Origin: Acheta domesticus
Taxonomy: Eukaryota > Arthropoda > Insecta > Orthoptera > Gryllidae
Assembly: GCA_031308135.1 (NCBI GenBank)
Contig: JAHLJT010009436.1
Location: 142,622,303 to 142,686,302 of the forward strand
Direction of reading: 5' to 3'
Length of the DNA stretch: 64,000 nucleotides
Below the pieces are notes generated by a model that searched no databases, had not been told where the DNA came from, and saw only the letters and a program-made list of their open reading frames with translations. Both the position numbers and the translations under genes were made by a program. Shown in pieces: positions 1 to 11,385 of this stretch. How positions within the stretch are numbered: position 1 is the first letter of the stretch; the number at the start of each line of letters is the position of its first letter.

Positions 1-1406
1 CAACTAATGATAAAAATATTCTAAACAATAGAAACTGACATTTTTATTTGTATGAGGGAACGTAGATCAGGTTTGAAGAGTATAAGCTTTGAAAAGATTG
101 TATTATACATTCAAAATTAGTCACATTAATGTGCAGACTTGTATAAAAGATACACATAATGCCTATTTCATGCACAAATTTATTTATTACTAGAGGTCTA
201 CATTTTGACCTAATGGTTGTGGTATTCGTCAGGGCAATGTACTTTAACCAAAAAATCATTAAAAATATTAAAAGAAGCCTATGAATAAACAAGCTCAACA
301 TTATGTGATGGAAACTTATACTACTTGCTTACCAAATCTTTATATAAAAGAAAGCGTAGCTGTGCAAACTCTTTGCAATGAAGTGCATTCTTTTTTTAAC
401 AATAACATTTCTCATTGGAACGAAAGTCCATGCCAATTAATGAATATTTGAATGAAAATTAAAATGTTAAAAATAACTTAAAAATGTACAAATTTATTAC
501 AAATTTGAAAAATTAGTTACAAAAATTATTCAATTAAAGCTGAGCCGATAAAAGAAAAAATGCAAACTTCCAAAATTTATAAAATTTTGAACATTCCTGT
601 CAAAATTATATATCAATTCAAAAGTCATTTAGGACAATTGACATCAATGCCACGGTATTCAAGTAATGGAATCATTCACCGTATTATAATCAAGCAGATA
701 ATTTGTTCATCTATTTTTAGTTACGTAAACGTTAATTATGCATTTCAAAGATTATTACTTTTTATTTGTAGTTAATTTAATTTTTATATGGTTTTCTTTT
801 TTAAAATCAGCACGCAAACAAATAATATATTATATTTAATGTCGTTAAAATAAACGAACGTTATCAGTCTTTTACTTCTCTATTATCTAATAACATTTAT
901 CAATAGATCTAGACACTGTACGGATAATAGTAAAACTTCGAAATTAGATATAATTATTCGACTCAGATGTGATTATTTAACGAAAAGAAATTTCATTATT
1001 TTAACCTTAATTGATTAACTCTAGTCAGTTATTCCACCTCAAGATGAGTAGAGAATTGTCTGGAGGGTCTCACAATAGTTGTTGCATCTCGGGTTTACAA
1101 CGTTTGGAGATTTAGAAGTCTAAATCAATAGAGGATGGATCATAGCCCATCCTTTAGTTCTAAGCATGAAAGTATGGACAAGATGAGGAAGGCAAAACCG
1201 CGAAAGTTGAGTGGCCTTTTGTTTTAGATACTGCTCTAGCATTTGTCAGGAATTGATTAGAGGAGTCCATGGTGACGACCGATCACAGTATCCGAACCGA
1301 ACTCATGAGTTCTCACAGAGACTCAGCTATTCAGATGGGTTTAAAAATACGCACGTTTCGATATTCAGATCTAGAACCTCCTGATAAACCAAACTTGAGA
1401 AGCAAC
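1..1406. other. AT-rich sequence, no gene recognised
   Basis: Mostly AT-rich with frequent stops in all frames. A minus-strand open frame (44-301) and a plus-strand one (560-775) have biased, hydrophobic, AT-driven composition and no recognisable motif. The 1040-1400 part is less AT-rich but I see no coding or repeat signature before the pogo-like terminus at 1407. Confidence 0.6.
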
Positions 1407-2337
1407 TACAGTAATCCCTCAACATTCGCGAGGGTGAGGTTCCCAAAAAACATCGCGAATGTTAAATCCGCGAATGTTGAGTCTATCTTTTAATGAAGAA
1501 AGATGGGTTCGGTTCCTGGATATAGAAAAACTGTTTAAAAAGGAAAGAAAAATATCTGACAATCAATTGTAGAAGAATTGAGTAATCGATACTACATACA
1601 GAAATAAAAATTAACATTCCAAAATGAAGAAATAAAACAATGTTTGAAACTTTTTTCAAAGTTGAAAGTGATTGGATATAGGATTTGGTGTTTTTGTTTC
1701 ATCACCCTTCTCGTTGATCTAATCTGTAAATATGAAAGTGTTGCTACTTCTATTTCTCTCTTAAATTTCGAAGTTATATCCATGTTTGAATCACATTCGA
1801 ATACTCTTTCCGCCAGAGGTTGTGAAAGTTTTAGAACGCCATTAACAGTTTTGACATTGACATTACTCGACATTACAAGACGCGGTTTTGCTTTCGTTAC
1901 TTCCTCATATCTTCGAGGAGGTTTTCTTAACTGATGATTTCCTGAAGCTCCTCTTCAATGAGGTCATTACAATGAAAGTTGCACTGATCCTGAATGGCTT
2001 TTTCTGTTCATGTGGCCTAAACCCTTACATCCAATTTGAGGCAACTGAATTTAATTATTTTACAATTGTAATATTATATAAATGTGAATTGACATTTCTA
2101 CTTCAAGTTATCACTTTCTGCAAAAATTTCGAACTCCGACATCAGCCAAGTTTGTTTCCCAGATGATACTGATAAAGGAAATGAAATGTGCTCGCTTTCA
2201 AAAAGAATATATAGTATGACCAAAAGACGCACTCGCTAATGTTGAATTCGCGAATGTTAAAACGGGTAGCATTTCTCTAATCGCAAATATACGGAACTCG
2301 AGAACAGAGAATTTGTGAATATCGAGGGATTACTGTA
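1407..2337 (-). mobile_element. Decayed pogo/Tigger-like DNA transposon
   Basis: The ends are CAGTAATCCCTC (from 1409) and its reverse complement GAGGGATTACTG (to 2335), each flanked by TA, the target duplication of Tc1/mariner-superfamily elements. Subterminal CATTCGCGA-type repeats recur inside both ends, as in Tigger/pogo termini. The minus strand at about 1870-1730 has a short open frame with the pattern of the region after the DDE core of Tigger transposases (D-x-N, K-R-E-I, then Y-L-Q-I). The element is only about 930 bp with many stops, so it is an internally deleted fossil. Termini and TA duplication are seen directly; the family is inferred from established pogo/Tigger features. Confidence 0.7.
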
Positions 2338-2510
2338 TTTATACTATTGCAACCAAGAATATCATTATTAGTAAACAGAACGCAACTAGCAACGGCACGT
2401 AACAGTACATCATCCCTGGGAACCCGTTGCTTCCCGTCGCCCCTTCACCGAGAGATAGCTGTATCCTCAAGGCGCCGCACCTCGTCGCTTTGCGTCGCGT
2501 CGCATCGCAC

Positions 2511-2921
2511 CGGCGGCGGCGGTGGCGGCGGTGGCGGCGGTGGCGGCGGTGGCGGCGGTGGCGGCGGTGGCGGCGGTGGCGGCGGTGGCGGCGGTGGCGG
2601 CGGTGGCGGCGGTGGCGGCGGTGGCGGCGGTGGCGGCGGTGGCGGCGGTGGCGGCGGTGGCGGCGGCGGCGGTGGTGGCGGCGGTGGCGGCGGCAGCGGC
2701 GGTGGCGGCGGTGGCGGCGGTGGCGGTGGCGGCGGTGGCGGCGGTGGCGGCGGTGGCGGTGGCGGCGGTGGCGGCGGTGGCGGCGGCGGTGGCGGCGGCG
2801 GCGGCGGTGGCGGCGGTGGCGGCGGTGGCGGCGGTGGCGGCGGTGGCGGCGGTGGCGGCGGCGGTGGCGGCGGTGGCGGCGGTGGCGGCGGTGGCGGCGG
2901 TGGCGGCGATGGCGGCGGTGG

Positions 2922-2952
<31 letters not shown>

Positions 2953-3080
2953 GGTGGCGGAGGAGACGGAGGCGGAGGCGGTGGCGGCAGCGGCGGAGGC
3001 GGCGGTGGCGGGGGGGTGGCGGGGGGGCGGCGGTGGCGGGGGCCGGGGGGAGGCGGCGGTGGCGGGGGCGGCGGCGGCGC
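2511..3080. repeat. GGTGGCGGC (9-bp) microsatellite/minisatellite array
   Basis: About 570 bp built of GGC and GGT triplets, with a regular 9-bp GGTGGCGGC unit in the first part and GGA/GGGG variants towards the right end. Because the period is a multiple of three, the plus frames read as polyglycine, polyarginine-tryptophan and polyalanine-valine and stay open for 196-246 codons; these frames are repeat artefacts. Dense GG pairs give strong potential for G-quadruplexes on the plus strand. Confidence 0.95.
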
Positions 3081-3138
3081 GAGCTAGCAACCCACTACTA
3101 GCGAGCGGCTAGCAACCCACCGGCGCCGGCGCGCGCTT

Positions 3139-3285
3139 ATCTGGCGGAGAAGCGTCTAGGGACCCGACAGTGCTCCACGACTCAAGCGCCAATGTGGTGC
3201 TTTCGAGAACTATTACGAGCCGACGATTCCGGTTCAGTCCGTTCCGCGGCGTTCGGTTCTGTCCATTCCTGTTCCTCAATGTCAG
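3139..3285 (+). repeat. GC-rich dispersed repeat, copy 1
   Basis: About 145 bp with high similarity to the reverse complement of 13975-14127. Shared blocks include AGGGACCCGACAGTGCTCC and GAGAACTATTACGAGC. It lies 190 bp upstream of the zinc-finger ORF. Two copies in one 64-kb window imply an interspersed family, possibly the 5' end of a retroelement or a repeated promoter segment. Confidence 0.8.
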
Positions 3286-3476
3286 CGTCGTTACGCATGC
3301 GAAGGGTTACCATTCGTTATACTTCCGCCTGCGCTCCATTCACCACGTGCTTGTGTCGTTGGTTAATGGTCGCTTATGTTGTTACTTATAGTTTAGTTTG
3401 TGTTTGCTTTAGCATTAGTTATTGTTTTAGTTGGCGTTAAGTGGTTTAATTGCTGGTTTGAATTTAAGTTGTGGAA

Positions 3477-3626
3477 ATGGAATCAGTGTGCCCAGTTTGT
3501 GACAAAAGTTTTTCTAAAATCTCTAACGTGCGGAAGCATTTGAAAAATGTGCATCACATTCTCGAAATGGACATTGTCGTTCTTTCCTTTTATTTTTATC
3601 CTGTTATAATTTATGTTTCTACATAA
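3477..3626 (+). CDS. Short ORF with one C2H2 zinc finger
   Basis: Forty-nine codons from ATG at 3477 to TAA at 3624-3626. Residues 5-26 form an intact C-x2-C-x12-H-x4-H finger (CPVCDKSF ... HLKNVH) with the usual aromatic after the second cysteine. The remainder is hydrophobic and ends at the stop. A GC-rich island and plausible 5' leader precede it. It may be the first exon of a zinc-finger gene, a truncated retrocopy, or the N-terminal finger of a retroelement protein (R2-clade LINEs carry such fingers, and an R2/R4-type LINE end lies downstream on the same strand at 7.69-8.53 kb). No convincing splice donor follows the finger. The motif is certain; expression and gene identity are not. Confidence 0.5.
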   Translation: MESVCPVCDKSFSKISNVRKHLKNVHHILEMDIVVLSFYFYPVIIYVST

Positions 3627-3629
3627 CGT

Positions 3630-4900
3630 CATCTGGTGGTGTGATACTGCTTTGCATGCAATTGTTTTTTCCATTCATAGTCTGCAATGAAATTGCATTA
3701 CAACATGCTCTTGGATGTTGGATGCCATGGTCTTTTTCCTTTTGCAAAATATAATTCCAAAGACCCCTAATTTACTGTAAAATCATATGTTGGTTAAAGT
3801 CATAGTCTGGCTGTTGTATTTTTGACAATTTCTGGCTGTATCCCTAATTAATATTCTCGCTTTAGGGCTTCTAAATTTCTGGGGATTGAAGTTCCCGGTT
3901 CCAGGTGGTGGTAGAGTAATTATGTGGATGGCCCTCAATTAGCCGTCGTTTTTCATCTATAACCTATAAGAACAATGCTTGAGCATTCCCTGTAGATGGT
4001 GTCTTGCAATACGGCTGCAGATTTGGGTTCAGGAGCAGGTGTTCCAGGATTCCCCCCACTTCCGGATTTGTATAGTATGCGACAGGTCCTACCAGTGCAA
4101 CATAGTCAATGTTTTGCTTCCTGGTTGACAAATCCTTTATGGCATCATGAAAGATGCAAGTTTTATAATGCTCTATGAATGGTTTTATAATGGTTTTCAT
4201 GCAGCATTTTGCATGTGTTTCGGAAGAGCTTAAACATCTTTCTAATAACTTCGAGTCTTAAATTGTGTGAGATGAATGTATCTTGTCTAGATTGGATTGT
4301 AATTTTTCTTTCTTTGGCTTTTTGAATATTCGTGCCAGTGATGTTTCCAGGGACCTATTCGGTAACTTGTAAATCCCACTAACACCTGGTAATACCTCCT
4401 ACTAACATGTATTAATGCCTCCAATACCAACTACTAATGCTTTCTATTACCTGCTAATTAGTAAGTATTGTCTTATTACTGTTTTAGATGATCCATTATC
4501 TGTAACATGTCCATTGTGTGACACAACCTAATACTTACATTACACCCATCTATTTGTAGTATGAGTATGCAATGTCCTTTCCTAACTTTTCATTTCTTCC
4601 CCTTATTACTATTTTAAATGACTACATGGCAAAAATTCACAACTTTTTAATCTTGTTATATATTCCAATTTGTCATGTCAATGCCACAATTACAAAAGGT
4701 GCTGTTGATATGCTTTTTCATGTTCACTGCAGTTGTATGTCAAATATGAAGTCCCTCAATACTTTTTAATTTGATTGTTACTATCAGATCTATTTTCAAT
4801 ATTAGTATTTATGCTTCTCAGAGTTCAATCACTTATGTAAATTTTTAGTTTTGTTTAAAGGATGAATTTGTGTACTGGACTGGGAGTGCTAATTTTTAGC
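3630..4900. other. AT-rich sequence, no confident gene
   Basis: Non-repetitive at the level I can see, except degenerate short repeats rich in CTAATACC around 4375-4450. A minus-strand open frame at 4200-3964 has moderately protein-like composition (GPVAYYTNPEVGGILEH) but no domain I recognise, no good start context and no flanking partner. It may be a repeat relic. Confidence 0.5.
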
Positions 4901-5271
4901 TGATATTTTTGAGGCCATTGACCTTGTGAACTGACTTGTAAAATTGTGATTCAATAATTTGTCTTCAGTAGTAATTTCATGGAAATCGCTTTTTTGTATT
5001 ATGTTCATTTGGAAAATTGCATATTGTAACAAATGTAGTTTTCATATATTGTTCTATGATAAGTAATTCAATAATTGCTCTATTAAATAATTTGATGCCA
5101 GTCCCTTTTCTTTTTGTATTTTCATTTTTAATTTTGCACTGTTATTATTTGATTTTACTTTGATCTAACTATGGCCATCGATTTGCTGATTGGACTTGTA
5201 TAATTGCCTAACGTAACAATTTTATTTTATTAACTAGTAATTTGTAATTCAAACATTTGTCACTATGTTGT

Positions 5272-5545
5272 GCCAATCACTTTTTTCTGTAATATATTAC
5301 TTTCTAATTTTGCTTATTGTAACAAATATATCAGTTAAATTTGTTATGCTCTGATTTGTAACTCATGCCTATCACTTTTTTCTGTAATATATTACTTACT
5401 AATTTTGATTATTGTAGCAATACATCAGTTTAATTTTATTACGCTCTGATTGCAAATCATGCCTATCACTTTTTTCTGTACTATATATCTATATATTTCT
5501 AAATTTGCACTGTTATTGCTTTATTTTAATTTGATAAAACAATTG
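5272..5545. repeat. Tandem repeat, about 95-bp unit, three copies
   Basis: Units start at 5272, 5367 and 5461, each opening with GCC(A/T)ATCACTTTTTTCTGTA and continuing through CTAATTTTG, a TTGTARCAA block and a CTCTGATT block. Copies 1 and 2 are well matched (95 and 94 bp); copy 3 diverges after about 30 bp. Similar AT-rich phrases from 4920 on suggest older, degraded units. Confidence 0.85.
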
Positions 5546-5559
5546 GTAGAATTCATTCC

Positions 5560-7680
5560 CAATGTGTCGTTAAATTTTTATTTTAACTTCTTGTTTAATA
5601 AATTATATATTACAATAAATAATTGTTTTTTGTTTATCCTTGATTTCACATCAGTTTTCAGAAGAGTACATATGTGTAGCTGTGATGACTTGCTTAGATT
5701 GTTTCAGACACTGACAGTTGCCTCGTAGCTGTTTTTTTGGCTACAGTCTCTCCAAAATTATTCTTTCTGGAATTACATGGCAATTATTACTGGAAACCTG
5801 AAAACGTTAGAGATAATAATTTTTGCAGTATGAATTTGTGATGAAAACATTAAATTCGGATTACAAATGTATTTTACACTGTAAGACAGGATAGGTCAGT
5901 CTTGGTCAAGGTAGTATCCATCAATGTACACCAGCAGTATGTGGTTGGATTTGTTAGGATGTGATGGTACTGTAATGAAATTGATGGTTGGCAGGACTAA
6001 TAGATTTGTAAGTTAAGGGGGATAAATTAAGGTTTTACATTAGTAATATAGTACAAACACATTTTGTAAATTGAAGATATGTAATGCCCATTGTAATGTT
6101 TTATGCACAGTAATGTTGGTTCCTAAAAATAAAGAATGAAAAGAAAATTAATTTTGTTTAGAAATCTTTAACAAATCCCATAAAATTACTGAAGTTGTGT
6201 AATAAAACATATGCTTCAAAATATGGCCTTTACAGGACTTTGCAATGTTAAAATCTGATAATGTATATTTAAACTTTTTTAAATTCCCCTCCCCTGCTAT
6301 TTTCTTAAAGAAATGTTTAATTCGCAAGAGGAAAATAGAACTGACAGTATTGCTATTAAGAAGTGTGGTCCCTCTGGTATTCTTAGCAATATATTGAAGC
6401 AAAGAATCAATACGAATAAATTTGTTTTCTTCACTAATTGGAATAGGAAGTTACAAGTTGTGAAATCTAAACAATGAAAGAAACCTTGCAGTACCATTTC
6501 CTTCCCAACTTTTGTTCTAGGATGCTCTGCAAGGGTATTATTTTATCCCAATATTTCCAAAGGTTTTTTTCTTTGTGTAATAAAATATAAATTAAAAATT
6601 AATTGCTTTTATTGAGTCCAGTTTATTCTTGGAAGACACACCATTTCTAGTTGGTAAAAAAAATTGTTTTTCCTTCTTCCCTTTTTATCAGCACTAACTT
6701 TATAATTATGTCAAAAATCTGCTTTGAAATTGAACGAATAGGATAAACATATTGTTTGAATCACATATGTAATTTCATTTGTGTATGATGAATCCTATGC
6801 AATGTATGCAGGGTGAGTGCAATTGCACATTTCTTCAGTTCCAGAATCCTTACACTACACTCTACACACTATTATGAAAAAAGGTACAAAGGAACATGTT
6901 ATTTGATAAATGTTCACACCCATGTAATAGAATGGCATGTGTGAACAATCTTCAGATTTGATTTTAATATGCTGCTGACAAATAATCAACTTTCCACTCT
7001 CATGCCTAGAAAAAGAGGGGTCACGAAATTGTATGCAGAAAATTTACGTTTGCAAAACGGTTCTCATTTTAAGGTATTATTTACAGATAGTTCCACATAT
7101 TTTCAAATATTTAAAACATGCAGCTTCAGTCATAAAAGGTGTGACAATAGAAACAAAAACTTTAGTAAATGTTAACTTGAATTAGCATTTTCTAACTGAT
7201 TGTTTGATATACCAAGAAGATTCACGAAAGGAAGGGTAATATAATTTAAATAAAATATAAATTTTAATTGAGGAGATATATTCCCAAATATACAACAAAT
7301 TTTTCCGAAATGTCTTATTCGAAAACTGCAGGTCCCCTATAATCGCAAACACAACCTAGTATTAGGGATCTATGATTTTTGCCTTCCAAAACCACTGGAA
7401 CACTAACGTAACAATACGCTGCAACGGCGATAAAAACTACGCACGCATTATATTCGCTGACGTTTACTTTGCATTTAATTTAATAAGGCATAAAGATAAC
7501 AACACTAAACAAATGTACAGGAATACTTTAAAGAAATGTGATGGAGAGGGGTGTTCTCATTCTTTTGGTTGGCACTGTATGTAGTCAAGTCATCAAGATG
7601 ACCTAATGGATAGGGGCCTCCTGGCACAACGCAATTGTCGGGATGGGAAAGTATGTAGTTAGCCATCAAGATGACCCTCT
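5560..7680. other. AT-rich sequence, small hairpin, no gene
   Basis: No supported coding region. Open frames at 6148-6497 (minus), 6969-7175 and 7372-7584 (plus) lack recognisable motifs. A perfect-ended 12-bp inverted repeat, TGTTCACAC...GTGTGAACA, spans 6911-6947. The last 100 bp may already belong to the LINE that follows. Confidence 0.5.
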
Positions 7681-7689
7681 AGTGAAGCA

Positions 7690-8620
7690 CGTAATTAAAT
7701 CTTACCGAAGAATGGTAAACAGAGGCATTGTTAGTGTAACAAGCATTGCAAAGAAATCTATGCAAGACTCACAGAACAACACAGACACTGAACTTTTGAA
7801 GCTACTAAACATGAAATAAGAGACACAAAAAATGTTACAGAAGTCGTGGAGAGACAAACCACTCCACGGTCAGTATCTAAAAAGAATGGACAAGGGGCAG
7901 ATCAATAATTTATGCGGCTTAAAAGGGAAAGAATGAAACCAGAATTTCCCAAGATGATAAATACCGCATTTGCCAGGAACACGTAGAAACTATTGACCAC
8001 ATTGTCTCAGCTTGTCCAATTCTAGCAAAGACCTAAGACTTGAAAAGGCACGACAGGATGTGTAGCTACCTCCACTGGCAGATCTGTACAGCCTTCGAAG
8101 TTCCAAACACATGCCCCAAGTGGTACGAACACTTAGCAAAACCGGTGACTTCTGTTGGATTGTGCACGATATTGTATGATCAACAAATCCAAACTGATCG
8201 CACGACAGCGGCAAACAAACCGGATGTAGTTATCCGGGATGTGGAGAAAAAATCGTGTCTACTTGTTGATGTTGCTGTACCTTGTGATCAAAACGTCGTT
8301 ACCAAGGAGGCAGAGAAATGTCTTAAATATAAGAGTTTGGAAATCGAGATCAACCGAATGTGGGGCGTAAAAGCACAGGTCGTACCAATAGTCATCGGAT
8401 CTTTGGGATTTGTTCCGCAAAATATGTGTAAGAACTTGGCTAAACTACCAGGTAGTTCAAGAGACTTGGAAGTGAAAGAAATCGCTTCATTTGGAACAGC
8501 CCACATTTTGCGCAAAGTATTGTAGAGGAACGGACAACCCCTGTAGATCTGCTCGGTAGCTGGTTGCAACGTGGAGTAGATTTTATTTTCAGCCGACCCA
8601 TAACATTTTTAGTCGTAGTG
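7690..8620 (+). mobile_element. 3' end of an R2/R4-type LINE with restriction-like endonuclease
   Basis: Decoded in pieces, the plus strand gives the C-terminus of a non-LTR retrotransposon protein. About 7690-7930 includes WRDKPLHGQYLKRMDKG, a phrase typical of these elements. About 7962-8033 has a C-x2-C-x7-H-x4-C-type finger (ICQEHVETIDHIVSACP) whose first cysteine is tyrosine. The open frame 8040-8525 carries RHDRM, KWYEH, and the endonuclease core KPDVVIRD...LLVDVAVP with the P-D and following D catalytic pattern, ending GTAHILRKVL. There are stops near 7815 and 8034 and a frameshift near 7935, so it is dead. The reverse transcriptase is absent, a normal 5' truncation. About 100 bp of 3' UTR follow the stop. 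Confidence 0.85.
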
Positions 8621-8764
8621 GAATAATAATAGGAACGACAACGATGATTATTTTTATATTAAAATAAAAAGTAACAGCTCAGACAAAAGGATTTAACATT
8701 CTCAACAAAACTGTTTCCTAATCAATAAACAAATTTGGAATGTTATTTTCACTGCATAGTAAGA

Positions 8765-9158
8765 TTTATCTTACTTCTCGCTTTATTTCTACATTTACAA
8801 TTGTCGAAAATTCAGAGAGTTCTTTGCAAACGAAACTAGCACCACTTCTTATACCGTTCTTTGATATATGCAAGTAAAAAATTTAAAGAAAAAATTTGCA
8901 GCCGTTTTTGAGAAAATATTTGTTTCAAAATTGCTTAGTATTGTTATCGCAAAATTGCTCACATTTTCGAAAAACTATACCTAACATTATTTCAAGATCT
9001 GTCTTCAAACAAAAGATTTCATTAACGAAACAAATCTCTACCTTCAATTTTGTAATTGTAGGAAGAGGCGGGAAAATATTGAACTTTTGGAATTTTCGAA
9101 AAATAACCGGATCACGATTACAATACTTTCTCTTTTTCCGATGTACGGGAGGAAAAGT
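8765..9158 (+). mobile_element. Hairpin-ended repeat (family A), truncated copy
   Basis: Contains the phrases GCAGCCGTTTTTGAGAAAAT and TTGTAGGAAGAGGCGGGAAAA that recur in copies at 15.6, 50.4 and 53.9 kb. It ends in a self-complementary terminus, ACTTTCTC...GGAGGAAAAGT (9125-9158), the end structure of this superfamily. The left part is missing. No coding capacity. Confidence 0.65.
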
Positions 9159-9309
9159 GAAACTGAAAATATACGACCTCGAATTTGGGTTGATGGTTGA
9201 TGGTTCAAAACATCCCACAATCAGGATATACTCGTATTTGTTGATGGAAGTAGCCTATGTGGATGTAATCTGTAGCAGCAAACATCAGCAGAAAAGCAGA
9301 CAATATACA

Positions 9310-10745
9310 CAAATAAAAACTATTTTCACATTCTCCAGCAAAATGTACAGTCATTGAAATACAAACTCACTGATATAGAAATTTTACTTGAGGATTCAAT
9401 ATTGTGCTTTACTGAACACTTGCTGACCAAAGAACAATTAGATAATACACATATTCCAGGCTTCTCGTTAGTTAGCAGCTCATGTAGAAATATTTACAAT
9501 GTACATCATGCATATGGTGGGAAATGCATTTTTATTAAAGACACTATTAGTTTTGTACCCTACACCAATCACACTCATAAAAGAAAAAGATTTTGAAATA
9601 TCCATCACTTATTTAACTTCAATGAAAACATGGGTTTTATGCACATATCGCAGTCCTACTGGGAATTTCAAAATCTTCTAAAAATATCTCGAAATTATTC
9701 TATCAAAACTTAAAAAAATACAGACAGTATAAAATTATTCTTTGCAGTGACTTCAATATAAATTGCCTCTCATATCCAGTAATGAAAATCTATTTAAGAC
9801 CTAAAATCATACAATCTATAAATAACCATAAATACCCTAACTCGAATATCCAAAAATAGTAGCACTGCTATAGATCAAATAGGTGTAAATAACCACAATT
9901 TTTCTGTTGCTTTGTTTACCACAGGCTTCAGTGACCAAACTACTCAGATTTTAACACTTCAAACAGAATCAAAAATCATTGAGTAGAAAACTTACCAAGA
10001 AACACATAACTATTCCCAAGAAAACGTAATAAAATTCCAAAATTTACGCAGATTAGAAAATTGGAACGAAGTATATAAGGTAACTGATACTAATGATAAG
10101 TTTAACTCATTCATAAATATATACTTAAGACATTTCAATGTCATTTTTCCTCAAAAACTTAAATAGATCCCAAATAAGAAAACAAATAATGGATCAACAA
10201 AGGTGTCATGTGAAAGAAAATGCAGCATGTTTAAAATACTAGCATGTAACAAATGTAATTCCAACTTCATTACATACTACAAAACATAATTCGATCCTAA
10301 AAAAAGTAATCAAACAAGCAAAAATTATGACAAATGAGAAGTACATTACAAATGCAGATAACAAAACAAAAGGTACGTGGGATATTATAAAAAGACTACA
10401 GCACCATCTAATAATAACAGAAAAAGTATTGAGCTCCACTGCAAAAACCAAACTTTACAGGACCCACAAGAAAGAGCTGACACATTCAATGAACACTTTT
10501 CACAAATTGGTAAAAAATTAATCTGTCAACACACTCTAAACAATAAAACACACCAACCAAACACCAATGTTACACAAATCATAAATTCCATATTTCTACA
10601 TGAAACCGCCCCTTCTGAAATTTTGAAAATCATTGGACAAATGGAGAATGAATTCTCAGCAGGCCATGTACAATATTGCTGATTTTCTTATCTAACACAT
10701 CATATTATCAAGTCCTATTTCTTGCTCAATTTCATTTTTGTAACT
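9310..10745 (+). mobile_element. Jockey-like LINE, endonuclease and pre-RT region (pseudogene)
   Basis: Starting near 9322 the plus strand reads HILQQNVQSLKYKL, then CFTEHLLTKEQLDNTHIPG and YGGKCIFIKD, the N-terminal part of an apurinic-type LINE endonuclease. In another frame at 9590-9680 comes WVLCTYRSPTGNF, and near 9735 the catalytic-type phrase CSDFNINCL. Around 10380-10680 a spacer region ends with ERADTFNEHFSQIGKKL, typical just before the RT domain. Several frameshifts and stops are present. The coding stops near 10.7 kb, where other repeats are inserted, and the 3' end resumes at 11386. Confidence 0.8.
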
Positions 10746-11175
10746 GACCTGTCTGAGGTTGAGTATTGGGATGTTTTGCATTTGAAATTTTTTACTGGTA
10801 TTGAGGAGCAAGCCCAATGCCCAAACACCCAACCTGGAGGACCAGAGGTTTTATTTTCGAGCTTCCCCTGCCCTAGAGGGGTTGTCTTCTTTATGACCAT
10901 CAAGGCTCCTCTCTCCATTCAAAGGCCTACCTGATAAAAGCTAAAGAAGGAAAGACTCCCTAACCTTAATAGCTTTGGGGTCAAGAAAAACAAGAGTTGG
11001 CCAAGAGAGGCCTGATAGGAAAGTTAAAAGATGTATGGCATAAGTAAGTAAAAGATATCACACCTGAGAAAGGGGTACCTCAGTATATATGACTTTATCC
11101 ATGTGGGGAATTGGATAGTACATACAGTTCTTAGGCAAAAGAATAGGGAGTAGGATTAAGATAGGACATTGTGAG
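10746..11175. repeat. Unidentified repeat-like block separating the two LINE halves
   Basis: About 430 bp, less AT-rich than its surroundings, with phrases such as GGCCAAGAGAGGCCTGATAG. A plus frame (10722-10934) is open but its product (CPNTQPGGPEVLF) is not assignable. Its position between the two parts of a LINE suggests an inserted repeat. Boundaries are approximate. Confidence 0.35.
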
Positions 11176-11342
11176 ACACATTGGTTTGGCTTCTCCATTA
11201 CAGCCTGTCCGGCATGGGTGACCCTACCAGTAGATATGCCTAAACAAGCATGCTACAGCTGGCACAGCCTTCCACGTCATTGAAACACGCAAGCCTCCCT
11301 GTCCACAAGGACAATGCCACTACAAGGCAGTGTCCCCTGGAG
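11176..11342. mobile_element. 167-bp insertion flanked by 13-bp target duplications
   Basis: AGGACATTGTGAG occurs at 11163-11175 and again, identical, at 11343-11355. The 167 bp between them is relatively GC-rich (CCTGTCCGGCATGGGTGACC, CACGCAAGCCTCCCTGTCC) and resembles the short 3' segment of a LINE or a SINE. A 13-bp duplication fits target-primed retrotransposition. Orientation is undetermined because no clear poly(A) tail is visible. Confidence 0.6.
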
Positions 11343-11385
11343 AGGACATTGTGAGTACAAGACTTAAAAAAGTGACTGAAATCTG

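Larger units (their letters stand above)
2395..3330. other. GC-rich, CpG-rich island upstream of the zinc-finger ORF
   Basis: A sharp rise in GC and CpG around the GGN array, in otherwise AT-rich DNA, ending about 150 bp before the zinc-finger ORF. It could be a promoter/5' UTR island for that ORF. Its right part (3139-3285) is shared in inverted form with 13975-14127, so at least that part belongs to a dispersed repeat. Whether it is a host promoter or the head of a repeat is undecided. Confidence 0.5.

Noticed and set aside
2347..3112. Overlapping long frames coding polyglycine, Arg/Trp repeats and polyalanine/valine
   Set aside because: They are translations of the GGN array in different frames; the non-repeat ends match no known protein.
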